A stretch of DNA of 64,000 nt, taken from the NCBI RefSeq assembly GCF_921293095.1, contig NC_060257.1, forward strand, positions 67,526,472-67,590,471, given 5' to 3'. The notes under the pieces are model-generated. The model had not been told where the DNA came from. It saw only the letters and a program-made list of their open reading frames with translations, and did no database searches. Made by a program: the position numbers and the translations under genes. The stretch is from Ischnura elegans (Eukaryota > Arthropoda > Insecta > Odonata > Coenagrionidae). This document shows, one piece after another, positions 1 through 12,020 of the stretch (the first letter of the stretch is position 1; the number at the start of each line of letters is the position of its first letter).

Positions 1-104
1 TACCGACTGCAGAAAGCCGCATCCCAGACAGCACAATCGCTTGTATATGTATCGTACATGCCTTGTACAGTTACAAATTGTATGAATGTTTGTAAAACCA
101 ATGT

Positions 105-414
105 GTTATCGTTGTATTCCTAAACGTTTCAAACAAATCAATTGAGGGGGTGAGAGGCTAAGGGTACAAGCGATTTTTATTCTCTACAAAATTAGGTAAA
201 GTTAATTGCTAGAAGAAATACACAAAAACTTGGTTGCCAAGGGATACAGGTGAGTTTCTGTTCTGTGCTGACATCGAGTGGAAAATCAAATACACTACTA
301 ATTATATAATTGATCTCGCTTGTTTTCTATAGCTAATTTCAGTACCTAACTCTGTATAAAAAAGATATTACTTGTACCCCTTGGCTTCTCACCCATTCAG
401 TTGTAATACGATAA
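105..414. repeat. Inverted-repeat element
   Basis: GGGTGAGAGGCTAAGGGTACAAG near 150-171 is matched in reverse by CTTGTACCCCTTGGCTTCTC at 371-390, and a second outer pair (TTATCGTTGTATT against AATACGATAA) encloses it. Limits are approximate. Confidence 0.5.
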
Positions 415-945
415 TTTATTTATTTATTATATATTGTTACAAGTAGGCTATTGCCTCGTAGCAGCATTAGATTTAAATGAGTGAATGAAAAGTCTACTTA
501 TCCAAGAAAAAAGTAAAGGCACAGAAAATGTACCTAAAGTATAGGAGAATACATTTTTTTCTAATTCAAAAACCGTGCAACTAATTAATGCAGTTTGAAC
601 CAAATAACCCAATATCCAACACTCCATAATAAATCAAAATGACATCAACTAAGAATCGATGAACACTAATTCTTTAAAAAAAATTAGCATTTGCGGGTAA
701 GATCTTAAAACTATCTTCAGGTAGGTCGTTCCTCTCCGTTATTCCTCCATGCAGGAAGGATTTTTTTCAAAATGTCTGTTTACTGCAGAAATTATATTAC
801 AGAGCAAAAATACGAGTGTAATCCAATTTTTAAAACCATTGTATTTCCTTCGTAAAACAAAATAAATACGATCGTACTTATATTTTCACGAAACACTGTG
901 CCAATGCTGCTGCGAGTTACATAAGCAAGTTCGTGTGCACGCTTA
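415..945. other. No feature recognised
   Basis: AT-rich sequence with no supported gene or repeat. Confidence 0.6.
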
Positions 946-953
946 CTTCAGCT

Positions 954-1222
954 CAGGGATGCCGACATACAAAAAATATTAGAGGGGCCCAAACCAGGTA
1001 TCTTTTCCAGGGAAATTTTAGTGTAGTGAATTGTGTGAGTTTTAAGTTTTTCAAGCATTTTAGAAGAGTCATATGATCAACATTAGAACCCTGATAACTC
1101 GAATCTCGATATTTGGACACTCCGGGGAAAAACGACAAGCCTGACACATTTGTTCCTAACACCCATTACGAATTTTTGAGGGGGCTCAGGCCCCCTCTGG
1201 CCCCATGGAGTTGGTGCCACTG
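954..1222. mobile_element. hAT-like MITE with 8-bp target duplication
   Basis: Perfect 8-bp duplication CTTCAGCT at 946-953 and 1223-1230. Ends CAGGGATGCCGACA and CAGTGGCACCAACT (inverted), with G-rich and C-rich tracts near the right end. 269 bp. An 8-bp duplication with CAG..CTG ends points to hAT. Confidence 0.82.
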
Positions 1223-1340
1223 CTTCAGCTCAAAGCTTTTTAGTTCTCTTGAGATCTGACTCGAAATGGATAGGAAATGCGATTGGCGGATCTACGGTCT
1301 CTCTCTACCAAAAGGAAATCGGTATGTGTAACCTCATGAA

Positions 1341-1488
1341 CAGAAAAGTTTCTCGGGTTTTCCACCGGTTGATGTTTTCCATGTCTCCCGACGTTTCGAG
1401 CAGCGACTTGCTGTTCATCCTCAGGGAATATTCCGAATGCCGTTCTTCGACAAACATCAACCGGTGGAAAACCCGAGATACTTTTCTG
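1341..1488. repeat. Foldback element with hammerhead-like core, copy 1
   Basis: 37-bp arms (1341-1377 and 1452-1488) differ at one position; each includes TCGGGTTTTCCACCGGTTGA. The hammerhead-like motif at 1386-1428 lies between them. Repeat family shared with 2021-2250 and 8168-8417. Confidence 0.85.
1386..1428 (-). ncRNA. Hammerhead-ribozyme-like motif, best-preserved core
   Basis: On the minus strand: UUCC, CUGAGGA, a stem GAACAG/CUGCUC, GAAAC, GUC, GGGA. CUGANGA and GAAA are the invariant hammerhead core, GUC is the cleavage triplet, UUCC/GGGA can form stem I, and ACGU is self-complementary, allowing a dimeric stem III as in the minimal hammerheads of Penelope-like elements. One extra U lies between A9 and stem II, a departure from the textbook fold, so activity is uncertain. 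Confidence 0.6.
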
Positions 1489-2067
1489 CAACTGATACGC
1501 AGGGAAAACCTAAGATCATACGTAACCTCAAGAAAGTTTCCATCGTGAACAACACTAATGGTATTTTCCACACTTTTTTAATTCAACACTTAACAACCGA
1601 CCACGATTTCAACACATTGTATTATTTTCAAGCATTTGCAAGGCAAGGATTGATAACTGAGCGTGCACATGTTTTATACCAAGCCAAGATACGAATCAAG
1701 AAGCAATTTCCCTGCGAACTAGCTTGCGACAATGAATATGGAAAAAATATTAACAACGACGTTAATTTCAGGTCCATATAGTTAACAGTTGCCAATTAAT
1801 TCGTGACTGTTAACTGTGGCTCTGGAGGTAGCAATGATGAGTCTTGTATTTTCAACTGTACTACAGTTGTATCATCAAAAAAAATACAATTTGCAATAAA
1901 TTCGTGATTCAGCTTTGTATCCCAATCCTCATTCAATTGTTTTAGAGGACTTTTGAAACTGTATTACAACTGTAATACAATTTTAATACCACGTACTCCG
2001 TTTTGAAAAACCTTTGTAATGTGGGGAAACTCTTCTCGGGATTCCCACCGGGTTAAATTATCCATTT

Positions 2068-2112
2068 TACCCAACGTTTCGAGCTATGACTCGGGGCTCA
2101 TCCTCAGGGTTA
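2068..2112 (-). ncRNA. Hammerhead-like motif, copy 2 left arm
   Basis: Minus strand: UAACC, CUGAGGA, stem GAGC/GCUC, GAAAC, GUU, GGGUA. Core nucleotides intact; stem I pairs with one mismatch. Confidence 0.55.
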
Positions 2113-2170
2113 CTGAATGCCGTTTTATTTGTTTATGATTGCAGCAACAAACAAATATAACGACATTCAC

Positions 2171-2215
2171 TAGCCCTGAGGTTGAGCCCCGAGTCGGAGC
2201 TTGAAATGTTGGCTA
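2171..2215 (+). ncRNA. Hammerhead-like motif, copy 2 right arm, mutated core
   Basis: Plus strand: UAGCC, CUGAGGU, hairpin, GAAAU, GUU, GGCUA. Stem I (UAGCC/GGCUA) is perfect, but A9 is U, so the core is damaged. Confidence 0.45.
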
Positions 2216-2786
2216 ATATGGATAATTCAGCCCGAGAAGAGTTTACCCACATTATTCATCGGGATAGCATCAAATTATATTTCTTTCTAATATAGATTGT
2301 ATTACAGATATATTACCAAAATTGTGCTGATTGGGTTGTGTTATTTCCGTAGCATCGTCACATTTTCGTGCACGTAATGCAAGTTTGATCAAAATGGCCT
2401 ACATTCTCTTTTCCACGTCCATGATACTATTCTATCGCATCTTCCTTGCACCTCTTGACTGCTAATTAATGGCCACGATACCATTTCGTGTTCACAGACG
2501 ATCTCGCATCCCATTGGACACCTTAATCTTCCCGCATACCTCCCTGGGGAAAACGTAAAAGGGCGGAAGTTATATTTCACCAACGAAAAACGTTCCCTAA
2601 CTGAAATGGATGTGTACATTCACACCGAGAGAGAGGATCTACCGCACGTGACGCGATGGTGCATTGTTTTGTTTATTTTAATTTTGAAAATAGATGGAAT
2701 TTCAAGAAACCGAGACTGTAAAAGCATAGACTATTCTACTATATAGTGTATTCTGTCTATTCGAGTAGCCTATTTATAGTCTCAAG

Positions 2787-3076
2787 CAGTGGGGTAACTA
2801 GGAAAATGCTTTGGGGGGGATTGAGTGGTCTTTGGGGGGGATGAGATGGATTAGTGGGAGCTACTCCTCCAGGAAAGGGAAAGTTAAGAAAACAGTTTGA
2901 AAAATAACATGCCTGAAAATGCATTTAACATGATTTTGGCACTTAAATAATAACTTTAAGCAGGTGCAGTTATTACATATCAAATCCAACCGGATTTTAA
3001 AATAATTTTTTTGATTTCTCTTAGGCTTAGAGGGGGATACATCCCCTCATCCCCCCCCCCTATATTTACGCCACTG
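2787..3076. mobile_element. hAT-like MITE, family GTAACTA, copy 1
   Basis: Perfect 8-bp duplication GTCTCAAG at 2779-2786 and 3077-3084. Ends CAGTGGGGTAACTAGG and CAGTGGCGTAAATATAGG (inverted). Contains the family words ACATGCCTG and ATTTTGGCACTTAA. Confidence 0.9.
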
Positions 3077-3084
3077 GTCTCAAG

Positions 3085-5489
3085 TAGACTATAGTCAGCA
3101 TAGGCTATTCTAGTCTACGCCGTAACAGCAAGAATTCGGGAAGACAAGTGCTCCTTAAAATGTAGAATATGCTATTTCGATGAAATTCTCGAAATATTTC
3201 CCACCAATGGTACCTTAATGACCAAAAGCGAAAACAAAACATGCTTCATGTGCCAAAATATTCTTTATATTCCATATGAAAATCCGCACTCATACACGGG
3301 CTCTTAAGATACTTGTCTAGCATATGCAAGAGAACATTTTCGATTAACGCCACCACATACACCTTCGTTGCCTTGGCAAAATATTATATTTTAATAAAAT
3401 TTTTACCTTAAGAATCATGATAAAGGTATAATCTTGGATCGTAATGGGAACTATTTCTTTAATTTTAAGCAAATTAATGTTGTGATTGAAGGCATGTGAC
3501 ATTAGCTACCTAAAGCCAGCGCTAAGGTTTGCTCAAATAGCCGGAAAAAGTGTTTACTGAAAGGTTTTTGCTGAAAAAAGTGTATACTGAAAAGTGTTCA
3601 CTAAATAGTAAACACTTTTCCAGCAAGTACTATAAGCATTGCGCTATCCCCATTTTCATGCTAATTATGATTTTTTAAGCATATATAGGTGCTAATGATG
3701 ATGGGAAAACAATTTTGAAACGTATGCGAAAAGTGTTTAGCATCGCACAGCTGCGAATCGAATTAAGAATTATTTATTCAAATTTGGACATTTTTGAAAG
3801 CTAGAAGAAGCTTCGCCTCCTACAGAACTTAGCGAAAGAATTCTATCTTCTTATACTTTTTTCTCTACTTCTGCACTCAAAGTTGACACGGTATTTGGTG
3901 GAGGTGACCGACGGATAAGGTCATTTTGTGTCATAAGGGAAGAGTTTGCAGAGAGACCCGGCGTCGGCGTTAGCTGACTTTTACCGAAAGGCGCCAAGGG
4001 GACCATGGCTCAACGTCCCATCGGACGGACGGAGTGTTGCACTTGAACTATCCTCCACAAAGCACTCGGGTAGGAATAGGTTAGCCGCTGAAAATTTTCT
4101 GCCACCGCCCGGATTTGTATGCGAACCATATGGGCAGGAAGTCAGCACTATAGCATGAAAGATAAGTCATGAAGGAAAAAATATTCCTCATTCAGCCATT
4201 TTCTCATGATTTAAACGTAAAAGAAGATTTGAAGTTGCCGCCCACATTCTTTGAGTTGGTGACGTCATTAGATTTTTGGTTCATTTACTCAATCAGGAAG
4301 AACATTTCGTAAAGAGAAGGAATCGGTAGCAATAGTGTAAACGACGGCGAACCACACGCGGCCACAATACCGAGGAGCAGCGGATATGCAGAGACTCGCA
4401 AGACATGAGTTCGTGACATCATCGGCTTATTAGCGCAAAACGTCATTTGTGCTCTTTATTAAAAAAAAGTTATTATTTTTAAAAATTAATTTAAAAAACG
4501 TCCATTATAACCCTCTTGAACCAGATAAACCACTGATCCATTCAACATCGTACCATCGTAAAATATAATCACAAATCTCTTCGTTCCTACTCGAATTTTT
4601 TCTCGGTGTTCTTTTTGTGACGTGTTACGCCTTAAAAAACCTAGGATATCACCTTGAAATTTTCAGGGTATATAAGTAGACCCATACTTATATTTGCCTT
4701 TATACAAAGGACAAAGTAGGATAAGAATGGTGATTCCTCCCCCATAAAGATTTTTCGAAGATTCTCGGTCCAAATTTAGATCTTGGAGAGCTATCCAGCC
4801 ATGCGAAATACTTAGCCCGTAATCACGATACTATTGAAGTTACGCACAAAAACGTTTGAACTTTCTGAAATTTTTCCTTCGCTTGTGAAAAAATGAGAAG
4901 TTAAAAAGTCATTACCGTGGAAGTAATCGCATATTTTTGGATAGTTCTTTGTTAGTTTCTGATATTTAAAAGGCCCTAAAATTTTAAAATAAAATTCAAC
5001 AAGCGAGGGATAGAACAGACGAATACAAATATGTTGAGATAATGCGCTTAACACTATTGCAAACGTGAAAAAAATTTCGAATTTCATTCAAATAATACAA
5101 TAAAGTAATTTTTTTGAACTAAAAAAATAACTGAAATTCCATAGCATCATTCACAAAAAATGAAGTCTTCAAGAAATGCACTGTATTATCCACTCATGCT
5201 AGCAAAGCGAAGTCCCTCACATGCCATTGTTGAATAACTACGCTTCACATGCATTAATCCTATTAAATTAGTTACATGCATATAATCAATATTCCTGGAC
5301 CTTATATTGTAAGAGGTTGTCATTTTAATAAAATTATACATAATAAAATAAAAATAAAATATTGCCTGAAGATATTTTACCGGATGAAACCTGTCTTACC
5401 ATTAAAACATTGTCCTGAATTTTTTTAAAGTACCTATTTAACTTTTTTAAATTTTATCACTTAAATTTATGCATATATATCTACATACT
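3085..5489. other. No gene recognised
   Basis: AT-rich. Contains a short imperfect hairpin (GGAAAAAGTGTTTACT at 3543-3558 against 3607-3621). Short ORFs show no recognisable domain. Confidence 0.55.
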
Positions 5490-5625
5490 TAGAATGAAAT
5501 ATGCGGAACAGGTAAAGAAGGATGTGAAGGAGAAGAAATACTTAGGTGTGAAAAGATTAGCTGATAGGACAACTGAGTGGAGAGCTGCGTCAAACCAATC
5601 TTAGGATTGTTTACCTGTGATGATG
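5490..5625 (+). pseudogene. Non-LTR retrotransposon ORF 3' end remnant
   Basis: Plus-strand frame reads AEQVKKDVKEKKYLGVKRLA, then DRTTEWRAASNQS and a stop. This DVKEKKY..RLADR..EWRAASNQS ending is typical of the C-terminus of LINE ORF2 in arthropods. A related copy is at 39630-39835. Confidence 0.6.
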
Positions 5626-8154
5626 AAATATGCACAAGTATTCAGTGCCTATCGTCTGTCTTAAATTTATAATAATAATTATGATTAAAATTTAATTACA
5701 AATATTATTACGACTACATATTATTAAACTATTATTATAAGTGCTCTTCATACCAGCCTGGACATCGCTATTAAAGCCGTCGAAATTACGGGAAGGGATT
5801 TAAAAGGGAGGAAGTATATGAAGCACAAAATAGGACTACAGAGGTAGCATCGCGAAAACGTAATATACGGGAAATAAATAATTTTCCAGCGATTGCCACC
5901 ACCGGCTGTTCGCAGAATTAATTGCCATGGCGACCACGCCTCAGTTTCGGTCTCCGTCAACGTCCCTAAAGTAAAATAAAAAAGGGAAAAACTCAATACC
6001 GATGGCAGGACTCGTGTATTTTACGAAATTCGCCCTGCAATTCGCAACTGCAATTCCCCCATGATGTCCATTTTATTATAACTACGAATTCTATTGAACA
6101 TTTTAATACCGAAGCCATGTTTATAGCTTTTCCAATAACCGACTCATATTTTAAAATATGTAAAATTATTTTAATAAGAGTTAAAATAATTGTTCGCGAC
6201 GATTAACATATGGGAAATAGATTGTTGCGGAAAAGTTTGTGGGTTGAGACAAGAAAGTGAAGAAATAAATTTTGCTTTGAGGTCCAGCCCAAAATTTTTA
6301 AATAAGTTGCAAGATCTTCAAATTGTTTTCAAATTTACAATGCCAGAAAATCCTATTCGGATATATTAAAAATGTGGAATAATGGAATATCTTTCTCGCA
6401 GATATTAAAGGTTTACAATGCTGCTTATTTACTTACCATCTCATTCCGTAAAATAATTTCTCATATACTTAGTTACACTACGGGTAAACAAAGATTTGAC
6501 ATGTGGAAACATGCGAGCCAAATTTTAATAATTTTCCTTGCAGAAAATAATCTCAGGAAATTCATCAAATATTTTTTTCTATTGCAAAAACTTAACAATT
6601 TTGGAGACACAGAAAATTTCTTCGACAATGATGCGAAAATTTAATCGTGGCATTAATATTTAACCAATATTTTTTGCTATCCTTTCTAGTTCCCTGCAGC
6701 ACCCAATAATCCTGTATCCCTTGAGCTGGCTGCGAGAAAAAGTCTCGTGCACAGAAGGACAGAAAAAATGCTTTCATCGTGAAAACCGGTCCACCCAAAA
6801 TCGCTGCGGCGTGAATTTCGTCCAGCGTTGCCCAATAAAATGCTATATTTCCATGAATCATATTTCCGATTCGTGCATGTTCGGGGATAAATTACATTGG
6901 TTTCGCACCATTGCTTTCGAGTAATTCAATGGTTTCACGTATACATTTGAAGGGTCGATATGACCTTTTGAAAACTTAAATTGCTTCAATATCGCTGTCT
7001 TCTATGAGCCTATATCGATTTCGCTATTTCGTTCATTTCTCATATAAATAGAGATGTAAATGGTCACCCTATTTCTTCGTAATAATTTATAAATAATTTA
7101 GTGTATATTGTGTGAAACGCAGTGAATCGAGTAATATTAGTCTGCGCTTAAATTGTATACTTCCAACTCTATATATAGGCGCATCAAATAATCATTGCAG
7201 GTACATCCAAAATCAAAATTACATTTCATGCAACAATGGACAGTGATGCTTGAGATGTGACATCGCCATGACGTTATTATGTTCATAAAACTCGTAGCAC
7301 GCTACGCTGGTCACCTATCACAGAACAGGATACCTGTTCAAATCCGTAAAAATATAAATGACTGGGATATTGTCAACGATTGCAATTATGACGGGAATAC
7401 AATCAGAATCAACCAGCAGATACATACCAATTTAATTTCGCAATGCCAAAAATTATGCATAGCGGGAATGACAAATTTTATCTTCAACTGATAACGATTA
7501 CCTTAAAATGATGAACGGTTACTCTCCTAAAAAGAGTTGGGAATTCAAACGTTGAACCGTTATAGCATTTTGACGAGAGGTTTAATTAATTGAAAAATGT
7601 AGGGATGATATATATTTCAATAAATATTTTTTGAAGATGTTTTTCAGAAGTTATTATTAGGAATTAGTCTTGTTTTAACCACATGGGCGAGTTTCTGAAT
7701 AGAACAGGAAATAATACAATTTTATGTACTTTTACAGACTTCCGTGCGATCCTAAATTATTTGCATTCATGATAAGAAGAATAATTAACTTAATTACTAT
7801 CTTTAAAAAAATAATGAATAAAAAGGAAGCCGTCAATCAATGATCCGGAGAGAAGTAATAAATTCAAGTATGATATCAAATAAATATGGGTAATAATGCT
7901 TTCTTTAAAAAGAAACGAACTAATAAAAAACGTAAAAAAAAACGCCTTCTGCAGACTATGTTGACGCGGCCAAATATTTATTATCAACTTAATAGTACTG
8001 GGTTTACATGTATCGTTACAAAATAAATGAATAAAGGAGGCCACCTGATCAATCACCTCGATTGAATCTTTGTAATATAAATAGTAATTAGCTCTAAGGC
8101 GACGAAAAAAGCGGCTGATTTTCTTCTCCTATTCCTGCGACGTAGAAAGCAAAC
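5626..8154. other. No gene recognised
   Basis: AT-rich apart from slightly GC-richer patches near 5900 and 6700-6930. The ORF at 6721-6924 has several Cys but matches nothing I know. Confidence 0.5.
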
Positions 8155-8247
8155 TTAAAATAGGGTAATAAACGATTTAAGTTTTTCCTGGTGAATACTT
8201 CTGACAAATATTTCTCGGGTTTGCATCCAGGTTAAAGCTTTTATGTA

Positions 8248-8290
8248 AGCCGACGTTTCGGAAGACGACTTGTCTTCCATCCTCAAGTCT
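8248..8290 (-). ncRNA. Hammerhead-like motif, copy 3 left arm, C3 changed
   Basis: Minus strand: AGAC, UUGAGGA, perfect stem GGAAGAC/GUCUUCC, GAAAC, GUC, GGCU. The first core C is U. Confidence 0.45.
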
Positions 8291-8331
8291 GTGTTACAAG
8301 GGTGTGAAATTGAACTTCATTCAAGTAACAC

Positions 8332-8374
8332 AGCCTTGAGGATGGAAGACAAGTCGTCTTCCGAAACGTCGGCT
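8332..8374 (+). ncRNA. Hammerhead-like motif, copy 3 right arm, C3 changed
   Basis: Plus strand: AGCC, UUGAGGA, perfect stem GGAAGAC/GUCUUCC, GAAAC, GUC, GGCU. Stem I is perfect (AGCC/GGCU); the core C3 is U, as in the other arm. Confidence 0.45.
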
Positions 8375-8430
8375 TACATAAAAGCTTTAACCTGGATGCA
8401 AACCCGAGAAATATTTGTTAAAATAGGGTA

Positions 8431-10102
8431 GCTTCCTTCACCAAAGAAAACGAAAGGCATTGATTGCGATTCCTTAACCACCATCAGTGTATTCATAATA
8501 TACAAATTATTTGATTTTAGAAATCCCAGTTTAGACGAATGGCCACGGTCAATTTTAACCGCATTTGAAAAAGGCCTGATTGGCGCCCATGCGATGCCAC
8601 TCCACGTGACGTCACAGGGACCTAGTTTCTACACGAGTAGATAGGAGTTTTACATCGTCTGAGATTACCAATGTATGCATGAGGCACAGAGCTCGGGGAA
8701 ATGTGTCTTAATAATCACCTATTAAAACTGGCTATGGTCGGAAAGTTTCCTTCGTTTGATAAGGTATTGATAATCCATAATTAAGCCAAGCGCTACCTAC
8801 TAGCAGGGTACTCTGCTACCTGCTAGCAGCCTGCATCAGCAGCCTGCGCCTAGCGGGGCATATGTCCTCGCCACAAGGTCACCTCGCTTTGCGGCCAGAC
8901 CAGAACCAGACTGACGTCACACGAGCTTTTCCCGGCATTCATACTTTGAAATGTTTGAAAATTTTCACTTTTCCTTTAATCGCGAAAAATAGATATCGTC
9001 ATTTAAAAATGTAAAAGTGTGAAATGCGTACTCCAGGAGTAATAATCTTTCGATTTAGGCAATAAAAAAATAAAAGGAAACCACCCTATTGTTGCAGTAA
9101 CCTGAAATTTATATCCTTCCTATATACAATAGAATAAATTTCGACGTCGTAAACTGAATAATAACCTCGTTAGGGCCTCCGGCCTGGAGCGTGTTCCTCC
9201 TCAAAACGGACCCTCCCCGACGTAATCTGGGGAATTCGAATGAAATGTTTATTTTAAACTTGCTTGCATAGAACCAGGTCAATGCGTTTCTCGCATGCGT
9301 TCATCTCTATTAATTTTCAATGTTTTAACCGATTGTGGCGCCATCTTTATTATTTTAATGCTCGTTGGTCCAGCAACAGAATCAATTTGGGCCCTAATGA
9401 GTACAGTATTGAATTTATCACTATGTTGAAGTTAGAGTTGAGTAATATCCTAGTATCACAAGTTTGCGGCGAGATTTCTTTTCAAGCTTGAACCAGTGGA
9501 AAAAGTGAATGATAACTTTCAATCTTATTTGACTCTTTATCAAGTCCGTGTCCATGAAAAATGTCCTATAGGTGCATAGCTTTTAAAGCAGTAATATATG
9601 TTAGACATGAATGCGAATACAGACTCTCGTTAGGGAAGTTGCGAAGGGGGGTGTAAGGCAATTAGGGGCGCAGGACCTATCAGCGAATGCGCCCTGCGGA
9701 CGACCTGCTGGCCGTTAAGGGTGTGACGCACGGCTGTAACTCGCGGAAAAGTATTGTATTCCTGGAAAACTGTTGAGTGGACGTAAAAATGGAGCGAATC
9801 TCGGCCCTTAAGGGCTGTATATTTGTGAGTTATCCCTGAAAAAGATGTACAATCGGGAAAAATGAACCGATCACTAAATGTTAAACAACCGGGCTGCAAT
9901 TTTCATGATATCCATTCTGCACCCCAGAAAATATTTTAAAAGGTGGAAATAAAAAAATCCGAGAAAAAAAAAGCAACATCCTAGAATACTCCTTCCCTTG
10001 AAGTGCCACCCTATAATTTTGTTGTTGACGGCTTTCGAAGAAAGAGATGGTAAAAATATGAAAAGATTAGGTAAGAACCGAGAAGAGGATAAGAGAACTA
10101 AA
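8431..10102. other. Mostly unrecognised; GC-richer patch with two CRE-like sites
   Basis: TGACGTCA palindromes at 8607-8614 and 8912-8919 lie in a GC-richer stretch of about 400 bp. Copy 1 of a dispersed repeat is at 9428-9622. No gene found. Confidence 0.5.
9428..9622 (+). repeat. Dispersed repeat, copy 1
   Basis: Aligns with 12630-12825: AGTATCACAAGTTTGCGGCG, TTTTCAAGCT, CTCTTTATCAAGTC, TTTTAAAGCA and AATGCGAAT occur in the same order and spacing. Family not recognised. Confidence 0.75.
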
Positions 10103-10543
10103 GCCTGAATCACACGATCATTTTTTTTCGTCGCGAAAGTGATCACTATCGAGATCACTTTTCCCGTCGCGAAAAGCAATCGCTCTTGTGATCATTTTTC
10201 TGAATCACACGGTCACTCCCGCCGTCGCTTTTCGCATCATTTCCAATATCACAGCTCGTTGTCATAGGACCCACATCACGAAATTATATAGCGTGTTTGT
10301 CGTTCCCACAATTGTCAAACGTTGCGCTGCAATCGCTCCATAGGGGAATGCGTTCCGATTGGCTGATATGGGGTTTTAGTGACGGCTTTAGCGACGAAAA
10401 AAGCGACCGGACGAGTGATGAAAAATAGCGATGGCAATCCTCATCGCGATCGCGAAAAACAATTGCCGCCGACGGTCATTTTGCGCAGTAATCGCGATAG
10501 TGATCACTTTCGCGACGAAAAAAAATGATCGTGTGATTCAGGC
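10103..10543. mobile_element. MITE with 49-bp perfect inverted ends
   Basis: The 49-bp end starting GCCTGAATCACACGATCATT is identical and inverted at both ends (10103-10151 and 10495-10543). A third partial copy (CTGAATCACACGGTCAC) lies inside near 10200. 441 bp, no ORF. Target duplication not identified. Confidence 0.88.
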
Positions 10544-11314
10544 AGCATAGAGCAGTGTTTAATCAATCTGTTTGATTGTTACCAACAATGATGAAGTTAC
10601 ATATCCATTACATCCAATAAAGCCTCTAAAGGAACTGGGAAGGATCGTGGGACACCTCGGTAATAATGAAGAGCTTGACTCGGCTGCAGACCCAACAAAA
10701 ATTTATCAAGGCCGTGGGACATGTCACATGGTTTCCGGAGAAACTCATTCGGCCATTTGAACGAAATTTTACGAAAGGAACACGACTCTTGGAATGGGAT
10801 TAAGGTGCGCGCAACAGGCTACATCTCGTAGAGAAATAAAACCGTAATATCGATGACCTTTCCGGCCAAACGTTATTTTCACGAAAAGGAACTTGTTGGG
10901 TTTCGTTTTGACCTTTCCGGAAAAGAAAAAAAGGAAATTTTGGAGGAAAAAAATGCATAAACTGTTTCCTTCAAGGAAGCCATAAGTAACAAGACATTTT
11001 CAATGATTCCGAATTTTTACCTCTCAGCATTTCGCCGTAAACTCCGAACGAAATGGTGCTCCTCTTGCCTTTCCGCCGGCAACACGTGTATCCCAAAATA
11101 GGTTTCTCCTCCGTAAGTTCAATTGGATAATGGCGTGTAATGGCAGCTGTAACTCCATTTCCCTTCACGAGTTAATCGAATGGAAAAGTGTCCCTTTTAG
11201 TACATCACAACAACAGGTGCTTTAGCACGTTATTTTTCTATCTTCAACTGCCTTCGAACTTCTCGGATTGCACCATCAAATTGAGATGTTGGAACATCAT
11301 TTTACTTCTCCACT
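10544..11314. other. No feature recognised
   Basis: No ORF with a recognisable domain. A minus-strand ORF at 10971-11168 lacks similarity to a family I know. Confidence 0.5.
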
Positions 11315-11322
11315 ATATTGGC

Positions 11323-11585
11323 CATGGGCGTAGCGAAGGGGGAGATCTTGACCCCCCCCCCCACCTTAATATCAAAACAAAATTTCTTACCATCATAAAA
11401 TCAAACATAATATTGAAAAAATATGAATTTACAGAACATTTCTGTGCCAAATGAAGTTTTTTTCGATTATGAAAAGTGTTATAATTAGTTTAAAACCCTC
11501 TACTTGGTATCTAGCATGTTTTTCAAATATTTTCCACGCTGGTTTTGAATCCCCTCCCTCAAAGAAATTCCTGGCTACCCCGCTG
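11323..11585. mobile_element. hAT-like MITE, second family
   Basis: Perfect 8-bp duplication ATATTGGC at 11315-11322 and 11586-11593. Ends CATGGGCGTAGCGAAGG and CAGCGGGGTAGCCAGG (inverted), next to a C-rich tract. 263 bp. Confidence 0.85.
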
Positions 11586-12020
11586 ATATTGGCTGCTGTT
11601 ATTCGTATTTTTTTCCGCAGAAAATCAAACTTGGTAACGTTACCTTAAACTTTATCAAAATATCAACTTTGGACAGCAATAAAGGGGAATTTTTATTATA
11701 ATATGGGGAATTTCGAGTTATTTAAAACAAAGATGTTAATGATTTGCCATAGAGATAACAAGCAATCATAATTCTCGTGGAAATTTCAAAAATTTGTACC
11801 CCTCATTGCTGGTAGCCGCTGACTGTCATTCACTATGAGTCCTTTCAAGAATTTTTAAATTTATCTTTTTTATTGTAAAACTCCTTTTGGCTCAAATGGT
11901 AATTCTTTCCAACACTGACAAAAAAGATATGGATTAAGATTTGAACGCATAAGCCGTTTTTACGAAAAAAAACCTATTTAAGTGTTGTAATACGCGAGTC
12001 AGTTGCACTTATTGATAACC

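Larger units (their letters stand above)
2021..2250. repeat. Foldback element with two hammerhead-like motifs, copy 2
   Basis: Arms at 2021-2122 and 2161-2250 are inverted copies; the left arm has about 14 extra bases. Both contain CTTCTCGGG and a hammerhead-like unit, one on each strand. Confidence 0.83.
8168..8417. repeat. Long palindromic foldback element, copy 3, with 13-bp direct repeats
   Basis: Arms of about 94 bp (8204-8297 and 8325-8418) are almost identical and inverted. The element is flanked by TTAAAATAGGGTA at 8155-8167 and 8418-8430, likely a target duplication. Each arm contains a hammerhead-like unit. Confidence 0.87.

Noticed and set aside
6721-6924. 67-codon ORF with six Cys
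   Set aside because: No signal peptide, no known Cys pattern and no flanking exon evidence.
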